DNA of 64,000 nt from Myxocyprinus asiaticus (Eukaryota; Chordata; Actinopteri; Cypriniformes; Catostomidae): positions 11,798,001-11,862,000 of the forward strand of contig NC_059393.1 in NCBI RefSeq assembly GCF_019703515.2. The letters are read 5' to 3'. A model generated the notes under the pieces. That model saw only the letters and a list, made by a program, of their open reading frames with translations, was not told the DNA's origin and ran no database searches. The translations under genes were made by a program, and so were the position numbers. This document shows, piece by piece, positions 12,515 to 24,050 of this stretch; position 1 is the first letter of the stretch; each line of letters opens with the position of its first letter.

Positions 12515-12720
12515 CGTCTTGGTTACTGTTGTAACCTCCATTCCCTGATAGAGGGAACGAGATGTTGTGTCGATGTAGTGACACTAAGGGTCGCTCTTTG
12601 GAGCCCCAAACACCTCTGATCTTTGAGAAAAGGCCAATGAGAATTGGCGAGTGGAATTTGCATGCCACTCCCCCAGACATACGGGTATAAAAGGAGCTGG
12701 CTCGCAACCACTCATTCAGG
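12515..12720. repeat. 3'-side inverted terminal repeat of DIRS copy A
   Basis: The stretch from CGTCTTGGTTACTG to 'aaaggagctggctcgcaacc' is matched, reverse complemented, by 16560-16748 over its inner about 150 bp ('ggagccccaaacacctctgat', 'ggccaatgagaattggcgag'). It includes a TATAAAAGG box, a possible promoter in DIRS ends. Confidence 0.85.
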
Positions 12721-12800
12721 TTTTGTGCTAAGGAGCCGAGACAGGGTCCCGGACATTTCAGCGGGTAGTACAGCATTGTGGCAAGAGGGACACAATGTCT

Positions 12801-12899
12801 CATTCCCTCCATCAGGGAACGGAGGTTACAACAGTAACCAAGACGTTCCCTATTTGTCACTAACTCGATGTTGTGTCCATGTAGTGACACTAGGGGTCT
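12801..12899. repeat. Internal complementary region (ICR) of DIRS copy A
   Basis: 12801-12845 is the reverse complement of the outer left end (12515-12559). 12845-12899 is the reverse complement of the outer right end (about 16695-16748). The two halves meet at GTT, so the block spells the junction of the two element ends. In DIRS elements this region is thought to template circle formation. Copy B has the same block at 58874-58960. Confidence 0.8.
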
Positions 12900-13483
12900 G
12901 TATACAAAACGCCACAACAAGCTGAACTGTGTTAAGCTGAACTGTGTCCACAGAGTATCTAGATTCGGCTGGGGCCATCTAAGACTATTATTCGCGGTGG
13001 GGAAGGTGTTCTTTTCGCTTCCTATTCTTTCAGGGGGAAAAGACACCGCCGAGACCAAATCCTGCCCGAAGGGGAGGTTAACATGTGGTAAAAACATCAT
13101 GTGGGTTCACGAGCCACACACGGAAAAGACGCAGTGGTAGGTCCTGCCCAAAGGGGAGGCGCTCTACAAACACAGCGACCGGAGGCAGAGAGGGCTCTGC
13201 CCAAGGGAGTCACGGGTCGACCGATAGGAAAAATACATCACAGGGGGCTACCGGAGTTAACCGCCGCCTGTGGAGCACCTACCCCAGTACAGGGCACGCT
13301 AGCACACGTACTGGGTCTGGCTAGGAATTCCTCCGCCGAATTCGCCAGCCACAGGGCTAGGGATGAAAGACATCCAGGGTTCACAGACTCCTGAACTCGC
13401 ATGGGAGAAAAGAGCACGCATCTTCGCCACACAGAGGGGAAAAGCGCTGTACGCAAGCGATACATGCCAGCTGTCCCGCACAC

Positions 13484-13900
13484 TTACCTGTTCATACCTG
13501 ACAATACACGGGACGAAACCAGCTCAACCCGGAGATTATAAAATCTCGCAAAGATATTGGGTGTTATCCAGACCGCTGCCCTGCAGATATCTGCAAGAGA
13601 GGTGCCATTGGCCAGTGCCCACGAGGATGCCACACTCCTCGTAGAGTGTGCTCGTATTCCCAAAGGGGCGGGCACGGCCTGGGCCTGGTATGCCAGCATT
13701 ATGGCATCCACAATCCAGTGGGCAAGCCTCTGTTTGGAGACAGCGTTCCTTTTCCGCTGTCCACGAAAGCAGATAAAGAGCTGCTTTGAGCGTCTAAAGC
13801 TCTGCATGCAATCCAAGTAGGTGTGCGAAGCATGCACCGGACACAGATACGATAAGGCTGGGTCTGCCTCCTCCCGGGGAAGCGCTTGCAGGCTCACCAC
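13484..13900 (-). pseudogene. Tyrosine recombinase, C-terminal catalytic part (DIRS copy A)
   Basis: The 138-codon minus-strand frame carries the catalytic end of a tyrosine recombinase: H-S-T-R (H85, R88), a tryptophan in the third box (W111) and a candidate nucleophile in ARFYNL (Y121). Flanking text such as KQRLAHWIVDA and LADICRAA matches copy B. The N-terminal half, which should include the first catalytic arginine, is missing because the frame abuts the RNase H start across an internal deletion. DIRS elements use this enzyme, rather than a DDE integrase, to insert circular DNA. Non-functional remnant. Confidence 0.8.
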
Positions 13901-13907
13901 CTGATCC

Positions 13908-14480
13908 CTAAAAGGGGGAAAGAGGCAGTTGATATGTCAACAGAGTTGCGGTCCTATCCAGGAACCGGCGGCTGCATGCCCGTTGCACATGGTGCCCCAG
14001 CCTAGATTGGAGGCATCTGCATGACCACGATGCACCTGGGACTTGCTGTAGGGGAACCCCTGCCCGCAGAAATGCAAGGTCTGTCCAAGAGCTGAATAAG
14101 TGGTGGCAGATCAGGGTGATGGCCACGCGATGTGTGCCGCGGCGCCATGCCCATCTCGGGACTCGAGTCTGAAGCCAGTGCTGAAATGGTCTCATATGCA
14201 TCAACCCAAGTGGCGTGACCGCAGCTGAGGATGACATATACCCCAGGAGCCTCTGAAAGTGTTTCAGTGGAACCGCTGTTCTCAGCTTGAATGACTTCAG
14301 GCAGTTCAGCATCGACTGCGCGTGCTCGCTCATGAGGCGTGCTATCATCGAGACTCCATGCCAAGAAAAGAGATGCTCTGAACCGGGGAGAGCTTGCTCT
14401 TTTCCTAGTTGACCCGAAGCCCCAAACGGCTGAGTTGCCTGAGCACCAGGTCCCTGTGCGCACACAACAGGTTTCAAGAG
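13908..14480 (-). pseudogene. Reverse transcriptase tail and start of RNase H (DIRS copy A)
   Basis: The main frame reads SMIARLMSEHAQSMLNCLKSF, then KHFQRLLGYMSSSAAVTPLG and WAWRRGTHRV, a region that follows the RT palm in DIRS polymerases. Just upstream, about 14485-14515, another frame reads DDWLILAHS, the C-terminal side of the RT catalytic YxDD-type motif, with the preceding palm lost. The frame ends within the start of RNase H ('FLRAGVPLQQV' then 'CSRRFLD'), where the second deletion begins. At least one stop and several frame changes are present. Most of RT and RNase H is gone. Confidence 0.7.
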
Positions 14481-14509
14481 TGAGCTAGAATCAGCCAGTC
14501 ATCCTGGCC

Positions 14510-15061
14510 AGCCACCGCGATGGGTTGGAGAGCGCTAGCCATGTGTCCAAACTCTGGGCCAGGGGCTCTAAGGGGACAAAGAGACGCCATGTTGAGGAGC
14601 CTCGCTTTGTCCCGAGGTCATGGCCGTGCCGAGGGGAACCTCAAAGCACTTATCTTTCTCCATGTGCCCGGCATAGGGCGGGTCGGTGACAGAGGAGGAG
14701 GGCCTCTTTGGCCATCCTTGTAACTCATCACAATCAGCTGGCCAGGGGTGTGAATGTTGTGTGGCCAGGCGCGCGAAGGCAGGGGGTCCACGTTCGTAGT
14801 GCCCTGGCCACAAATGCTCGGTGTCAGGTCGCTGTGATAACGGCGGCATTGAACGCCGGCTGTGTGACCCAAGGAGAGAGGAAACTGCTCTTTTTTTTGA
14901 CAATGTGGGTACCGCAGCCCGTCCAGGGTGCGACGAACGCAAGACAAAAGGGAACAAAAGATTCTCCTCCTGGCCCTCCACCGGGGGACCGAGTGGTCTG
15001 GACACCAGCTCCAGGGTTCCGGCAGACATCTTCCTCCTCGGGTTGTCCGTCTCAGGGGCAC
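14510..15061 (-). pseudogene. DIRS gag-pol linker and pol N-terminus (copy A), frame-broken
   Basis: Minus-strand frames contain short blocks shared with copy B's pol start, for example LARSLDAWL/LAQSLDTWLALSNPSRWL just before the RT deletion at about 14510. The rest is low-complexity linker with several stops. No complete domain is present. Confidence 0.5.
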
Positions 15062-15082
15062 TTAGGAGCCTTCTTCTGGGTC

Positions 15083-16329
15083 TTAGCGCCGGACCATGAG
15101 GCAGGGGTCTCTACGCCGGGGCCGAGGATTTGGCTTGGGCTGAGGTGGAGCTGCCTGGGCTTTCACCACTGCAGGGGGACACCCTCGGCAAGCAGACAGG
15201 GTATGGGATCTTGAGCCGTGCCGGGGCAAGATATGCTGTATCACCTCAGTCTGCTTCTTCACCGCCGAGAACTGCTGGGCAAAGTCCTTGACAGTGTCAC
15301 CGAATAGGCCGATCTGGGAGATGGGCGCGTTCAGGAAACGAACCTTGTTGGTGTCCCTTATCTCGACCAGATTAAGCTCCTGGACCACCAAGGTGGACAT
15401 CACCTGCCCAAGTGCTCGTGCCATGACCTTCATCACCTGGAGGTTGAGGTCGGTCACTAAGTGTAGCTCCTGCATCACATTGGGATCAGGACTCCGTGCA
15501 GCTCTTTCAGTGCCTTGGCCTGGTGTACTTGCAGGAGGGCCATGGCATGCAGGGCGGAGGCGGCCTGTCCAGCAGCACTGTAGGCTTTTGCCACCAGAGA
15601 CGACGTAGTCCTACAGGCCCTGGAGGGGAGTGCCGGACGATTCCGCCAGGTGGCAGCATTTTGCAGGCACAGGTGCACCGCAACCACCTTGTCCACCTGA
15701 GGAATCCCTGTATATCCCTTGGCTGCCCCGCCATCAAGGGTAGTGAGAGCGGGGGGGGGGGGGGGGTTGTGGCTGTGAGCAGCGCCCCGAACCCAGGAAC
15801 CAATCGTCAAGCCACGAGGGCTCAGGGATGGGTGGAGGGTTCCACTCCAGCCTGACACTCGCGGTAGCCTGGACATCACCAACGCACTTTCCGATGCTGC
15901 TATGAAAACCTCATCTATCTCGTGAGCTCCAAAAGAGACATTAGGCTGGCACTGAGGCGAGCTGCCTGTCTCATCCCAGAACTGGACCTGTGCAAACGAC
16001 CATGCTGGGGAATGGGCGGACTGCGGGGGATTACCTGGCGGAGCCGTACCCACTGGAGCCCCCAAATCACCTCCAGCATCAACCGACCCGGCCTCGTACC
16101 CGTAGGTACAAGGCCTGGAGCGGGGGGCGGCTGGAGTGGCTTTCCCCCGGAAGAAGGAAAGCCGCAACCGTAACGTTGCCATGGTCATGTTCTCGCAATG
16201 AGAACATGAACCGTTCACGAATGCTGCCTCAACATGATTACGGCCCAGGCATGTGAGGCAGCAATCGTGGCCATCGGAGGTGGATAGATATCGACCGCAC
16301 CCAGAAATTATACAAAGATGGAAAGTCAT
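15083..16329 (-). pseudogene. DIRS gag-like protein (copy A), one frameshift
   Basis: The first 284-codon frame (16329-15475) opens with a Cys/His cluster: C6, C11, H21, C24, C27, H32, C42 and C45, spaced C-G-x-x-L-S-x-x-D-G-H-x-x-C-L-x-C-L-G and then S-C-x-H-C. This resembles the putative zinc-binding start of fish DIRS ORF1. Later blocks (TTLDGGAAKGY, HLCLQNAATWR, SRACRTTSSLVAKAYSAAGQAASALHAMALLQVHQAKALKELH) look like the rest of ORF1. The frame stops at 15475, but the homologous text resumes at once in another frame (15478-15083: MARALGQVMSTLVVQE ... NAPISQIGLFGDTVKDFAQQFSA). One frameshift near 15478 therefore splits an otherwise nearly complete gag. A G run sits near 15751-15767. Confidence 0.75.
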
Positions 16330-16564
16330 CTTTAAAATGACGCTCGTTTAGCATGTTCATTTAGAGGAAAATATACTCTTTGTTGAGAATATATACTCTT
16401 TTAAAGCTGTCGAAGCCCCAGGGGCGTACTCTGCACTGATCGCGCAGAGGGAGAGAAAGCCGCTGAAATGTGGCATATATCCAACAGCATACGCTTCTTA
16501 AGAGGTGAATGGACCGGCAGTGAATTTCAGCTCGTGAGAATCAACCACTCGGCTCCGAAGAAAA

Positions 16565-16748
16565 AATCTGAGTGAGTCGTTGCGAGCCAGCTCCTTTTAT
16601 ACCAGTTTGTCCGGGGGAGTGGCATGGAAATTCCACTCGCCAATTCTCATTGGCCTTTTCTCAAAGATCAGAGGTGTTTGGGGCTCCCAAAAGTGACCAC
16701 TAGTGTCACTACATCGACACAACGTCGAGTGAGTGACAGATAGGGAAC
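16565..16748. repeat. 5'-side inverted terminal repeat of DIRS copy A
   Basis: The reverse complement gives GTTCCCTATCTGTCACTCAC, then the 'gttgtgtcgatgtagtgacac' phrase, the 'ggagccccaaacacc' block and TATAAAAGG, collinear with 12560-12720. It ends ATAGGGAAC at 16748. Confidence 0.85.
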
Positions 16749-16766
16749 TGACTTCTCCCTCAAAGG

Positions 16767-17008
16767 CAGGGTTGCCAGGTCTGCATTATAAAAATAGTCC
16801 AATGACCAATCAAAACTAGCACAATGACCAATAAAACTAGCCCAAAACAAGCCCAATATCAGAATTCAAAATATGCCACTCTTCTACCTAATATGCTTTT
16901 TTTTTTACAGTCCCTATAATGCACTTTCAGGATTCCCTTTATTTGTAGGCCTATACCTGTACAGTGCACAAATTCAGAATTTAAAAAAAAGTAGACCCGG
17001 CAACCCTG
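16767..17008. mobile_element. Small MITE-like element with CAGGGTTGCC ends
   Basis: The left end CAGGGTTGCCAGGTCT and the reverse complement of the right end, CAGGGTTGCCGGGTCT, differ at one base of 16. No clean target duplication is seen. Non-coding, about 240 bp, directly beside DIRS copy A. Confidence 0.5.
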
Positions 17009-17048
17009 TTAATGACTGACAATAACACTTAAAGCTGAAGTGTTATTC

Positions 17049-17051
<3 letters not shown>

Positions 17052-17104
<53 letters not shown>
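17052..17104. repeat. (TA)n microsatellite
   Basis: Uninterrupted TA/AT for about 50 bp. Confidence 0.95.
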
Positions 17105-17106
<2 letters not shown>

Positions 17107-17504
17107 TAATGTTTTTTTTATTTCTCTATCAATTCCTAGATTAATATGCAAAGTCAACTATACGTAAGCCATTTGTAGGTTGATACAAATCTACAAATGT
17201 AGGGCTAGTGTATACTGTAGTGTATAGTGTATACTCATCTCGTGCACATCGAGCGCTCTAGGGTTTCAAAGTAAACACATTTGACTGCTAGCTTATATGG
17301 ATACATTAGAAGCATGCCATGAACACTACAACTCCTTAGTGATACTCTTTTTAATGCATATGCGTCCGTATGGGCTCGCAGTCAAAAGATTAACCTAGAT
17401 AAATCAACCTACAAATGGCTTACTCATAGTCAACTGCAGGCGCATGTACTGATGACACACAAATGCGGACTGTACATACTTCTAGAAAAACTAGGGTTCT
17501 CTGG

Positions 17505-17785
17505 CCTGGGTAGCTCAGTGAGTATTGATGCTGACTACCACCCATGGAGTCATGAGTTCAAATCCAGGGCATGCTGAGTGACTCCAGCCAGGTCTCCTAA
17601 GCAACCAAATTGGCCCGGTTGCTAGGGAGGGTAAAGTCACATGGGGTAACCTCCTCGTGGTCGCTATAATGTGTGGTTCTCGCTCTCGGTGGGGCACGTG
17701 GTGAGTTGTGCATGGATGCCACGGAGAATAGCGTGGGGTTCCACACGCGCTACGTCTCCACGGTAACGCGCTCAACAAGCCACTT
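17505..17785 (+). mobile_element. tRNA-derived SINE, head retained, tail missing
   Basis: The tRNA-like head GGCCTGGGTAGCTCAGTGAG (box A region), 'GAGTTCAAATCC' (box B region) and then the body ('actccagccaggtctcctaag', 'ggtcgctataatgtgtggttctcgctctcggtgggg') match the reverse complement of 3274-3588. The copy stops at 'acaagccacttcataatatg', before the tail kept by the other copy. Confidence 0.7.
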
Positions 17786-20041
17786 CATAATATGTGCTTC
17801 TAAATCACTTGCACCTTTATTAGCAACTTTATTAGCAATAAGTGCCAGCTTTACATGTCATACATTCTGCTTCCCACGGATCTCAACCTGGATGAAAGCA
17901 TGGGAATTTTTTGTGCAGATCTTCTGTAAATTTGCACTTTCGTTTTGGCATTGTTTCCACTCAGCTGGCATTTGCTGCTACTGTCAAGCAACTGTTTGAT
18001 GCCGAACACAACAGCACTTCGCACGTTCACAGAGAGATTGACAGGCAGGGATTTGGCCAATAGTTGCTGCAAGCCTCTTATAATCGACCAATTGGTGTGC
18101 GATAAGGTGGGACTTACAAAAAGGGGTTAAAGCAATGCAAATATGTGCGTACACACAATTAAGTATTAGACCAGATGCACATCATAATGCAACTAAAGCC
18201 GAATCCTGGACATTTTCGCAAATTTAGAAATCCCGGTTGGACGCTTTTTTAAGGTCCGAAAAAGAGGACATGTCTGGGAAAAAGAGGACGTATGGTCACC
18301 CTACATTTAGTGACACTAGTGGCACAGAAATTACACGCTTCGCCTTGAACCAGCATCTAAGTAGCCTGATTAACTACACCCAGTTACAGTTGCTGATAAC
18401 TTTTTATCTGATGTCAGATCACACACATCAAGCTATATGGAAACCAGAGGTTTTCATGTGGCTTGTGCCTTCATTTTAGTTATGTTTGGTAGCATTAGTG
18501 TTGCTTGCTAGTACACATTTCCTTAACAAGTCACACAATTTGAGGTTTCATTCAACATGGGATGTAACAAACGGTGCATAATGAGTTATGTGTTGAGGTT
18601 TAATTCTCAGGTTTAATATGATTCCCAGGGAATGCATGTAGGTTGCTGTTAAATGTATGCCTTGCATATAAATTTGAACAAACCCCTAACCCTAAGTTTT
18701 AAAATTCAGAACATAACACCTCTAATCATGCCTCTTACTTATTCTTACTCAGCAATTTTAACTAGCTTTTTATATTGAAGGAGGGACCCAAGATACATTT
18801 AGTGACCAGAATATCATAAAGACTTTTTTTATTGACTTGGTTCAGCACCGTAGCATCTGCATAAAAATACCCCTAGATACCAACTTTTCGTAATGTGAAA
18901 ACTGGACACTTTAGCATGTTGACCACTGAAATATGGGACGGGGGTCCCCCTCAAGTGGTTAGCCATCTGACTTCGTGCATCTTGGCGCAGAAATACAGGA
19001 CAGTATGCATCCTGTGTGGGATCTTCTTCTTTTTATCCAAAATACGGGATGTCCTGGCTAATACGGGACAGTTGGCAACCATAATGGCAAACACCCACAA
19101 CACCCTAGCATTGTGGTTTTGCACAGGCAATTACGTCACATTGCCATTGACTGTCAACAAACCCCTGGTACTACAAACAACACAGTACTGTACAATATCA
19201 AGTTACTCCAACTAGAATGGTCATCACTCATTTGACAGATTTGACAATTTTACCATCTATCTTACATTTATATTATATATCTAGAAAGGGGGGAGGGGGG
19301 TGCTCGAAGAATTAGTGTGAACCTTAGTACTCAACAAATATGTATATGACCTTCACATTCTATCATTCAAGAAATACCCATCGACACAAAACCACAGCAA
19401 CACAGCCGTGAGGGGATTGGGTTAGATCTCAATTAGGTCAGTTCTTGAAAATGTTTCAGCTAACCATTGTGAAAATAAGCTAGTGGATATTCATGTATTC
19501 TCTTTGATGTGCAACCCTGGGGGAGACTCAAACCCTGTAATGGCATATTTTGAGTTCACTGATGGAATGTTGTGTGTGTTTTGTGTAACCCTGGAAGCTT
19601 ATTGCTAATGAGTCACAGGTGTGCTTATCCCCAAGCACCCACACCGTCGCACATTACCATGGTTATTTCTGGAGGTTAGGGCACAGAGCTGTACACACTC
19701 ATTCCTGAATTCACACACACAGCAAAAAAAAGAAAGAAATAATTTTCTTAATTAGTATTTTGATGTAAGAAAAATGAGTAAAAATAAGTAAATAAGAATA
19801 AGTAAAAATAAAAGTAAAAACATACATACATTTACTTAAAGCTACGTTGTAGATTGTGTTTTCAGAAAACACCTCTTTAATTCTTTAATCTTTAATTTTA
19901 TTTTTCTTACTCCATTGGCAAATTGTTCTTTCTTGTTTTAAGCTTAAATCTAACACAATTCAGTTAGGTATAACAATCACAGAAACATTTTTGCATTTTT
20001 AGATTTTCATTAAGACAATATTTAGTATGTTTATGAGGACA
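17786..20041. other. Intergenic DNA with transposon-end words
   Basis: No gene is visible. 'gaggacgtatggtcaccctac' (about 18283-18303) resembles the end of a fish DNA transposon (TAGGGTGACCATACG type). 'acgggacagttggcaaccata' (about 19062-19083) resembles another. Their partner ends are not found. Confidence 0.4.
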
Positions 20042-20330
20042 ATTTCCTCATGGGGACCATTGGCTGCATCAATTCAGTTGCAGCAAGTAGAAAGTTCTTC
20101 AACTGAAATCGGTATGTGTTGACTGAAATTTGATTAATTGCCCTCCAGTGGCCGAAGGGGTAAGTGTTTTAGAACGTATGGGTATAATGGAAGCCAGCTG
20201 GTACGTGATAGCTGCACGGTATTTGTAAACCTCACTCCCCTGTCCTTATTAGGTGCTCTAGCGACTGACGCTAGAGGCTATAGCCTTTTAGCCTTCTCGT
20301 TAGCTGGTTCACATGGGACTAGAACCAGAG
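20042..20330 (+). repeat. Unnamed dispersed repeat, copy 1
   Basis: The segment around 'ctgaaatcggtatgtgttgac ... attgccctccagtggccgaag' (20105-20160) aligns by eye with 'ctgaaatcggtctgtggttaatg ... actgcccccagtggtcaaaa' near 22276-22330. Family unknown. Confidence 0.4.
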
Positions 20331-21075
20331 TCACTGACTACATTTACATGGACACCAGAAAGCAGCTTATTGTGAGAAAGTGGTGTTCCTGTTTACATGC
20401 ACTGTAAAAGTGCTGTACTCTTTACTCCCATATACATGCGGCTCAGTCAGTAAGCAGCTTTCTCCACAACAACGTAATTTCCCCACAACGCTTGTGAAAA
20501 CAACAAACATGGCATCCAAGGAAGACTTCACTATTTAATTCTCCATTGCTTCACTTTATTTCCAGATATTCCAGAGTTTCCCATGCAAATGTTTTTTAGA
20601 ATTCTGGCAAACTAGCTGCACACTTGCCATAAATTTGCTGCAAATTTGCCATTCATTATTTTCTCATGCAAATGAGCTTGTGATTCACTGCAAATGTTTG
20701 CCAGAAGTTTGCAGCTCTTCACCGGTCTTGGTGAACCTGCAGCAAACCTTTGGCAACAATGGACAATTTGCCACAAATTTGCAGCACAGCTCATTTGCAT
20801 GTGAAAGTTATCAGTATGCTGCAATTTTGTGTCAAATTTGCCATGAACCCTTGATTTTTTAAGAGTGTTACTGTGTTGGTTTTCTTAACTTTCGATTGTG
20901 ACATGACACATTTAGATGACCACATAAGCCGCATTTTACAGGAGAAAACCAGGTGTGTTAAACCGCTTTCTCTTAATCCCTTAAATGGTGTAAGGTAGTT
21001 TCAGAACACCGCTTTTTGCAAAATCCCTGGAATAAACTGTTTGGTTTTTTAAGTGCCAGTAAACGTGGTCACTGA
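20331..21075. mobile_element. Non-autonomous DNA transposon, copy 1, with nested insertion
   Basis: The left end TCACTGACTACATTTACATG and the reverse complement of the right end (TCAGTGACCACGTTTACTGG) form imperfect inverted ends. The interior ('aagcagctttctccaca', 'ggcatcc.aggaagacttc', 'ggtgtgttaaaccgctttctct') is shared with the copy at about 32206-32763. Comparison shows that 20579-20861 is an extra nested segment in this copy. Confidence 0.6.
20579..20861. mobile_element. Nested non-coding insert with TTTGCCA-rich inverted words
   Basis: Absent from the sister copy at 32.4 kb. It is flanked by AGAGTT on the left and AGAGTG on the right, a likely worn target duplication. It is rich in 'aatttgc' words, with CATGCAAATGAGCT near 20667 facing AGCTCATTTGCATG near 20788. 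Family not recognised. Confidence 0.5.
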
Positions 21076-21255
21076 GGTTACTCACACAATGCGCTATCAG
21101 TAACGCTAGAGGGAAAGGAAAAAACATTTTAATTTATGCAAAAATGTCTGATGGGGGATGCCACTTATCAGTAATTCGGCAAAATTGGGGAGATTTCAGG
21201 GTACATTAACTTTTGGAAGCAACGTGTTGATTTCCTGTGTGATCATTTTGGGCTA
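21076..21255 (+). repeat. Unnamed dispersed repeat pair member 1
   Basis: The segment 'ctatcagtaacgctag...aaaatgtctgatgggggatg...cttatcagtaattcggca...gtgtgatcatttt' matches, in the same orientation, about 23865-24050 ('cgctatcagtggc', 'aaatgtctgatgggagatgacgcttgtcagtaactcagca'). Confidence 0.55.
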
Positions 21256-23864
21256 GGCCCCCCCCCCACACACACACACACACTTACTTACACACATTTA
21301 CTGCACTTATAGATGCAGACTCACACCTACTGAATTACAGTACTGATTGAACTCATTACAAAGAAATACATTTCCAAGCTGTTGTCACATCTTTAACCAG
21401 CACAACATATACATTCACATAATGCTGTTTAATTACTCTAACATGACTGGCTATTGAATCTTCAGACATCATTACAAGGTGACTTTAGTGCCTTTTGTAA
21501 AATTGTCTCATATTTCAAACCAGGCTAATTGATTTTCAGGTGCAAAGAGAGACATCTCAGATCCCTTTCACAGAATTCTACCCACAAATCCATATTTCAA
21601 GAGCCTTCGGAAAGCAGAAAACTTGCTGTATTGCTTTTCAAATCGACCTCTCTGCTTTTTTAACTTTTTAAAAACCTCTTAATGACTTGTGTATATGCAG
21701 CTAGTATTGCTTTGTTCTTTCAGATCTCACAGAGTACAGGTGTAGATTTCTTGAAGATCATGTCTCCAAAAGTTCCGGAAAATTTTGGACACATTTTTTT
21801 TTTATATGTATTTACGTATGTTTTATATATTAAATATAGTATGAACTATAAATGTTCAAATCAAAACTATGATCTTGTCACAAAGAGGATAATTTCCTTT
21901 TTTAATTTTGTTTTTAATAGGTCCACTTGTTTGGGTTTTGACATTCATTTAGTTTATTTAGAATAGCCAAGATGTTCTAAGCTTGCTAATGTACAGTATG
22001 TTTCACAATGAGTTTCCCTCACCGCTGAGCAGCATTGTGTAATATTATTTGGCAATTTATAATTTATAACAACAACTGCCAAAATAATCATATTTCAAAG
22101 TGTCTGCCGTTATTTTGTGACTAGCAGAAAGGATAATTCTTTGTAAAAATATAAAATACAGTCCTGGTAAATGTGCAGATTATGCAGCTCATCAGCGCCC
22201 CCTGGTTGTCTGGCGTCAGCCCGTTTGCACAGACTGATCTCACAGTGAATTCGGCGACAGTTGGTCAAAAGTTCTGCTGAAATCGGTCTGTGGTTAATGA
22301 AGTTTGAACCACTGCCCCCAGTGGTCAAAACTGGAAGTGTTGTTGAACTTAAGGGCATGATGAGTTTCAGTTTATGGGTGCAATGTCCACAAAGTGGCAC
22401 CAAAATCGAGCTGTATTTTAGTTGTACATCAATTATTTATTTATTTTGAGATATCTGTTAAAACTCCACGTAAATGTCAGCCATATGTGAAATACCATTT
22501 GTTCGGCCGAATGTGTGCTGGACTACAGCAGCGCAAACACTCATGTGCACACTCAAGGAATTTGCATCTCACAGGTGCAGCGCGTTTATTTGAAGGACTA
22601 CAGAGAACAGTGTCTGATTCAGTGGTTCGTATTTTAATGTAATCTTGTGTTGAAGCAGTAAACGTATTTGGCTTGCTGTCCATATACTGGAGGGCTCGGA
22701 GCTCGAGACTGATTACCACCCCCACTTACCACTTATTTAGATAATGAATTTAGAGAATAGGTGGAGATGGGGTGGAGGTGGGATGGCAGGAAAGTTGTCA
22801 CTGGAAGGAGGTAAGCAGCGGCTTATATACTCCTGCTCGTGGGCTGTGATTTGTCAGATTCAAATTAACATGCTCCTCCCGAACCTCTGTTAATTAACTA
22901 TGTGATTAACTGGCTGTGTACAAACTGATGGTTTAAATTCATATAAGCGACAGAATTCGTGCAGCAGTATGGAGGCATGCAGTCCTGCATGCATTTACTG
23001 TTTATGATAAAGCGTAATATGCCTTAATGCCCTAAATATGTGCACGGTAACCTTTTGTAATATTTGGTTAACCACGAGAGTTCACGAACGGTTATTCTGT
23101 TATTTGTCAGGAGTCTGGACTCAGGAATAAAGAATGTTTATTATTGTTTATTCAAATGATAAAATCACATTAAAGTTGAACAAAAATAATCTCTGTCACT
23201 GCCTGCAACACAGTAGGCCTATTCTTAATCAGTGGAAAATGCATAATTCTGCCAGGGTAGGTTTACTTTCCATGAGGCAGCGAACGCTACAGTTTATAAG
23301 ACTTTTTAAATGATTCAGCACTTAACTAATGTTATTACTGTCTGCACACCAGAGCAAAAGGGGGAAAAAAACATTGGCTCACCGTTTATCAAGCGCTGAA
23401 ACTTTGCCAGGGGAAAAACAATCTGGAATCATGTGTAACAGTCACATTAAGTCCTCTTTGCAACCTGAACTTCATCAGAATGTAAATTTGTGACTCCAGT
23501 GCTGAAAAAGCTTGATGCAGTGCAACAAATGATGAAACAGAACACAGTTGTCACATAGCCTCCTTGAAAAACTGACCCTAACCTTGTTCATAATTAAAAA
23601 GTACACATATTTGGCCATGTAAGACATAGCACCAAACTTTTCTTCAATTTGAAAAATCCAACCAAATCTGCCAAGCGCCCTGTAGTGTTTTAAGGTGAAC
23701 ATAGTCATGTCATGGGGGGCCTCCATGGTATTCCGGCCCATAGGCCGCTTAGTTCTTAATCCGTCCTTGCCCCCACCCTAAACCTGACCATCAGTGGAGG
23801 AAAATTTTACTTTTAGAGCAAAAATTAAACCTCAGAATAATGCTCACATTTACATAATACCAGA
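21256..23864. other. Intergenic DNA outside the listed repeat copy
   Basis: A short (CA)n run follows a C run at 21259-21284. A 'ccatatactggagggctcgg' segment near 22680 and the rest to 23864 hold no supportable gene. Confidence 0.4.
22200..22470 (+). repeat. Unnamed dispersed repeat, copy 2
   Basis: Partner of the 20.1 kb repeat, sharing the 'ctgaaatcggt.tgtg' and 'cc.ccagtgg' blocks. Non-coding. Confidence 0.4.
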
Positions 23865-24050
23865 ACTGATGTCTCTGAGACTGCTCACATAACACGCTAT
23901 CAGTGGCAAAACAGGAAAAGTTAGACATTTGAATTAATGCAGAAATGTCTGATGGGAGATGACGCTTGTCAGTAACTCAGCAGAACAGGGTCGATGCAAG
24001 GGTACTGGAACATTCGGTAGCAACATATCAATTTCACATGTGATCATACT
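23865..24050 (+). repeat. Unnamed dispersed repeat pair member 2
   Basis: See the member at 21076-21255. Same orientation, about 70-75 percent similar by eye. Confidence 0.55.

Larger units (their letters stand above)
12512..16748 (-). mobile_element. DIRS-like tyrosine-recombinase retrotransposon, copy A (internally deleted)
   Basis: Read on the minus strand the element begins at 16748 and ends near 12515. The outer about 180 bp at both ends are inverted repeats: 16565-16748 is the reverse complement of the 12560-12720 region. At 12801-12899 lies a block complementary to the outermost parts of both ends, as in the internal complementary region of DIRS elements. Coding order is gag, RT/RNase H, tyrosine recombinase. 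Two internal deletions are visible. One removes the RT core (junction near 14510). The other joins the start of RNase H to the recombinase C-terminus (junction near 13916-13925). It cannot move by itself. Confidence 0.85.

Noticed and set aside
12644..13394. Plus-strand open frames in DIRS copy A
   Set aside because: They lie antisense to, or outside, the minus-strand element genes and within its terminal and complementary repeats.
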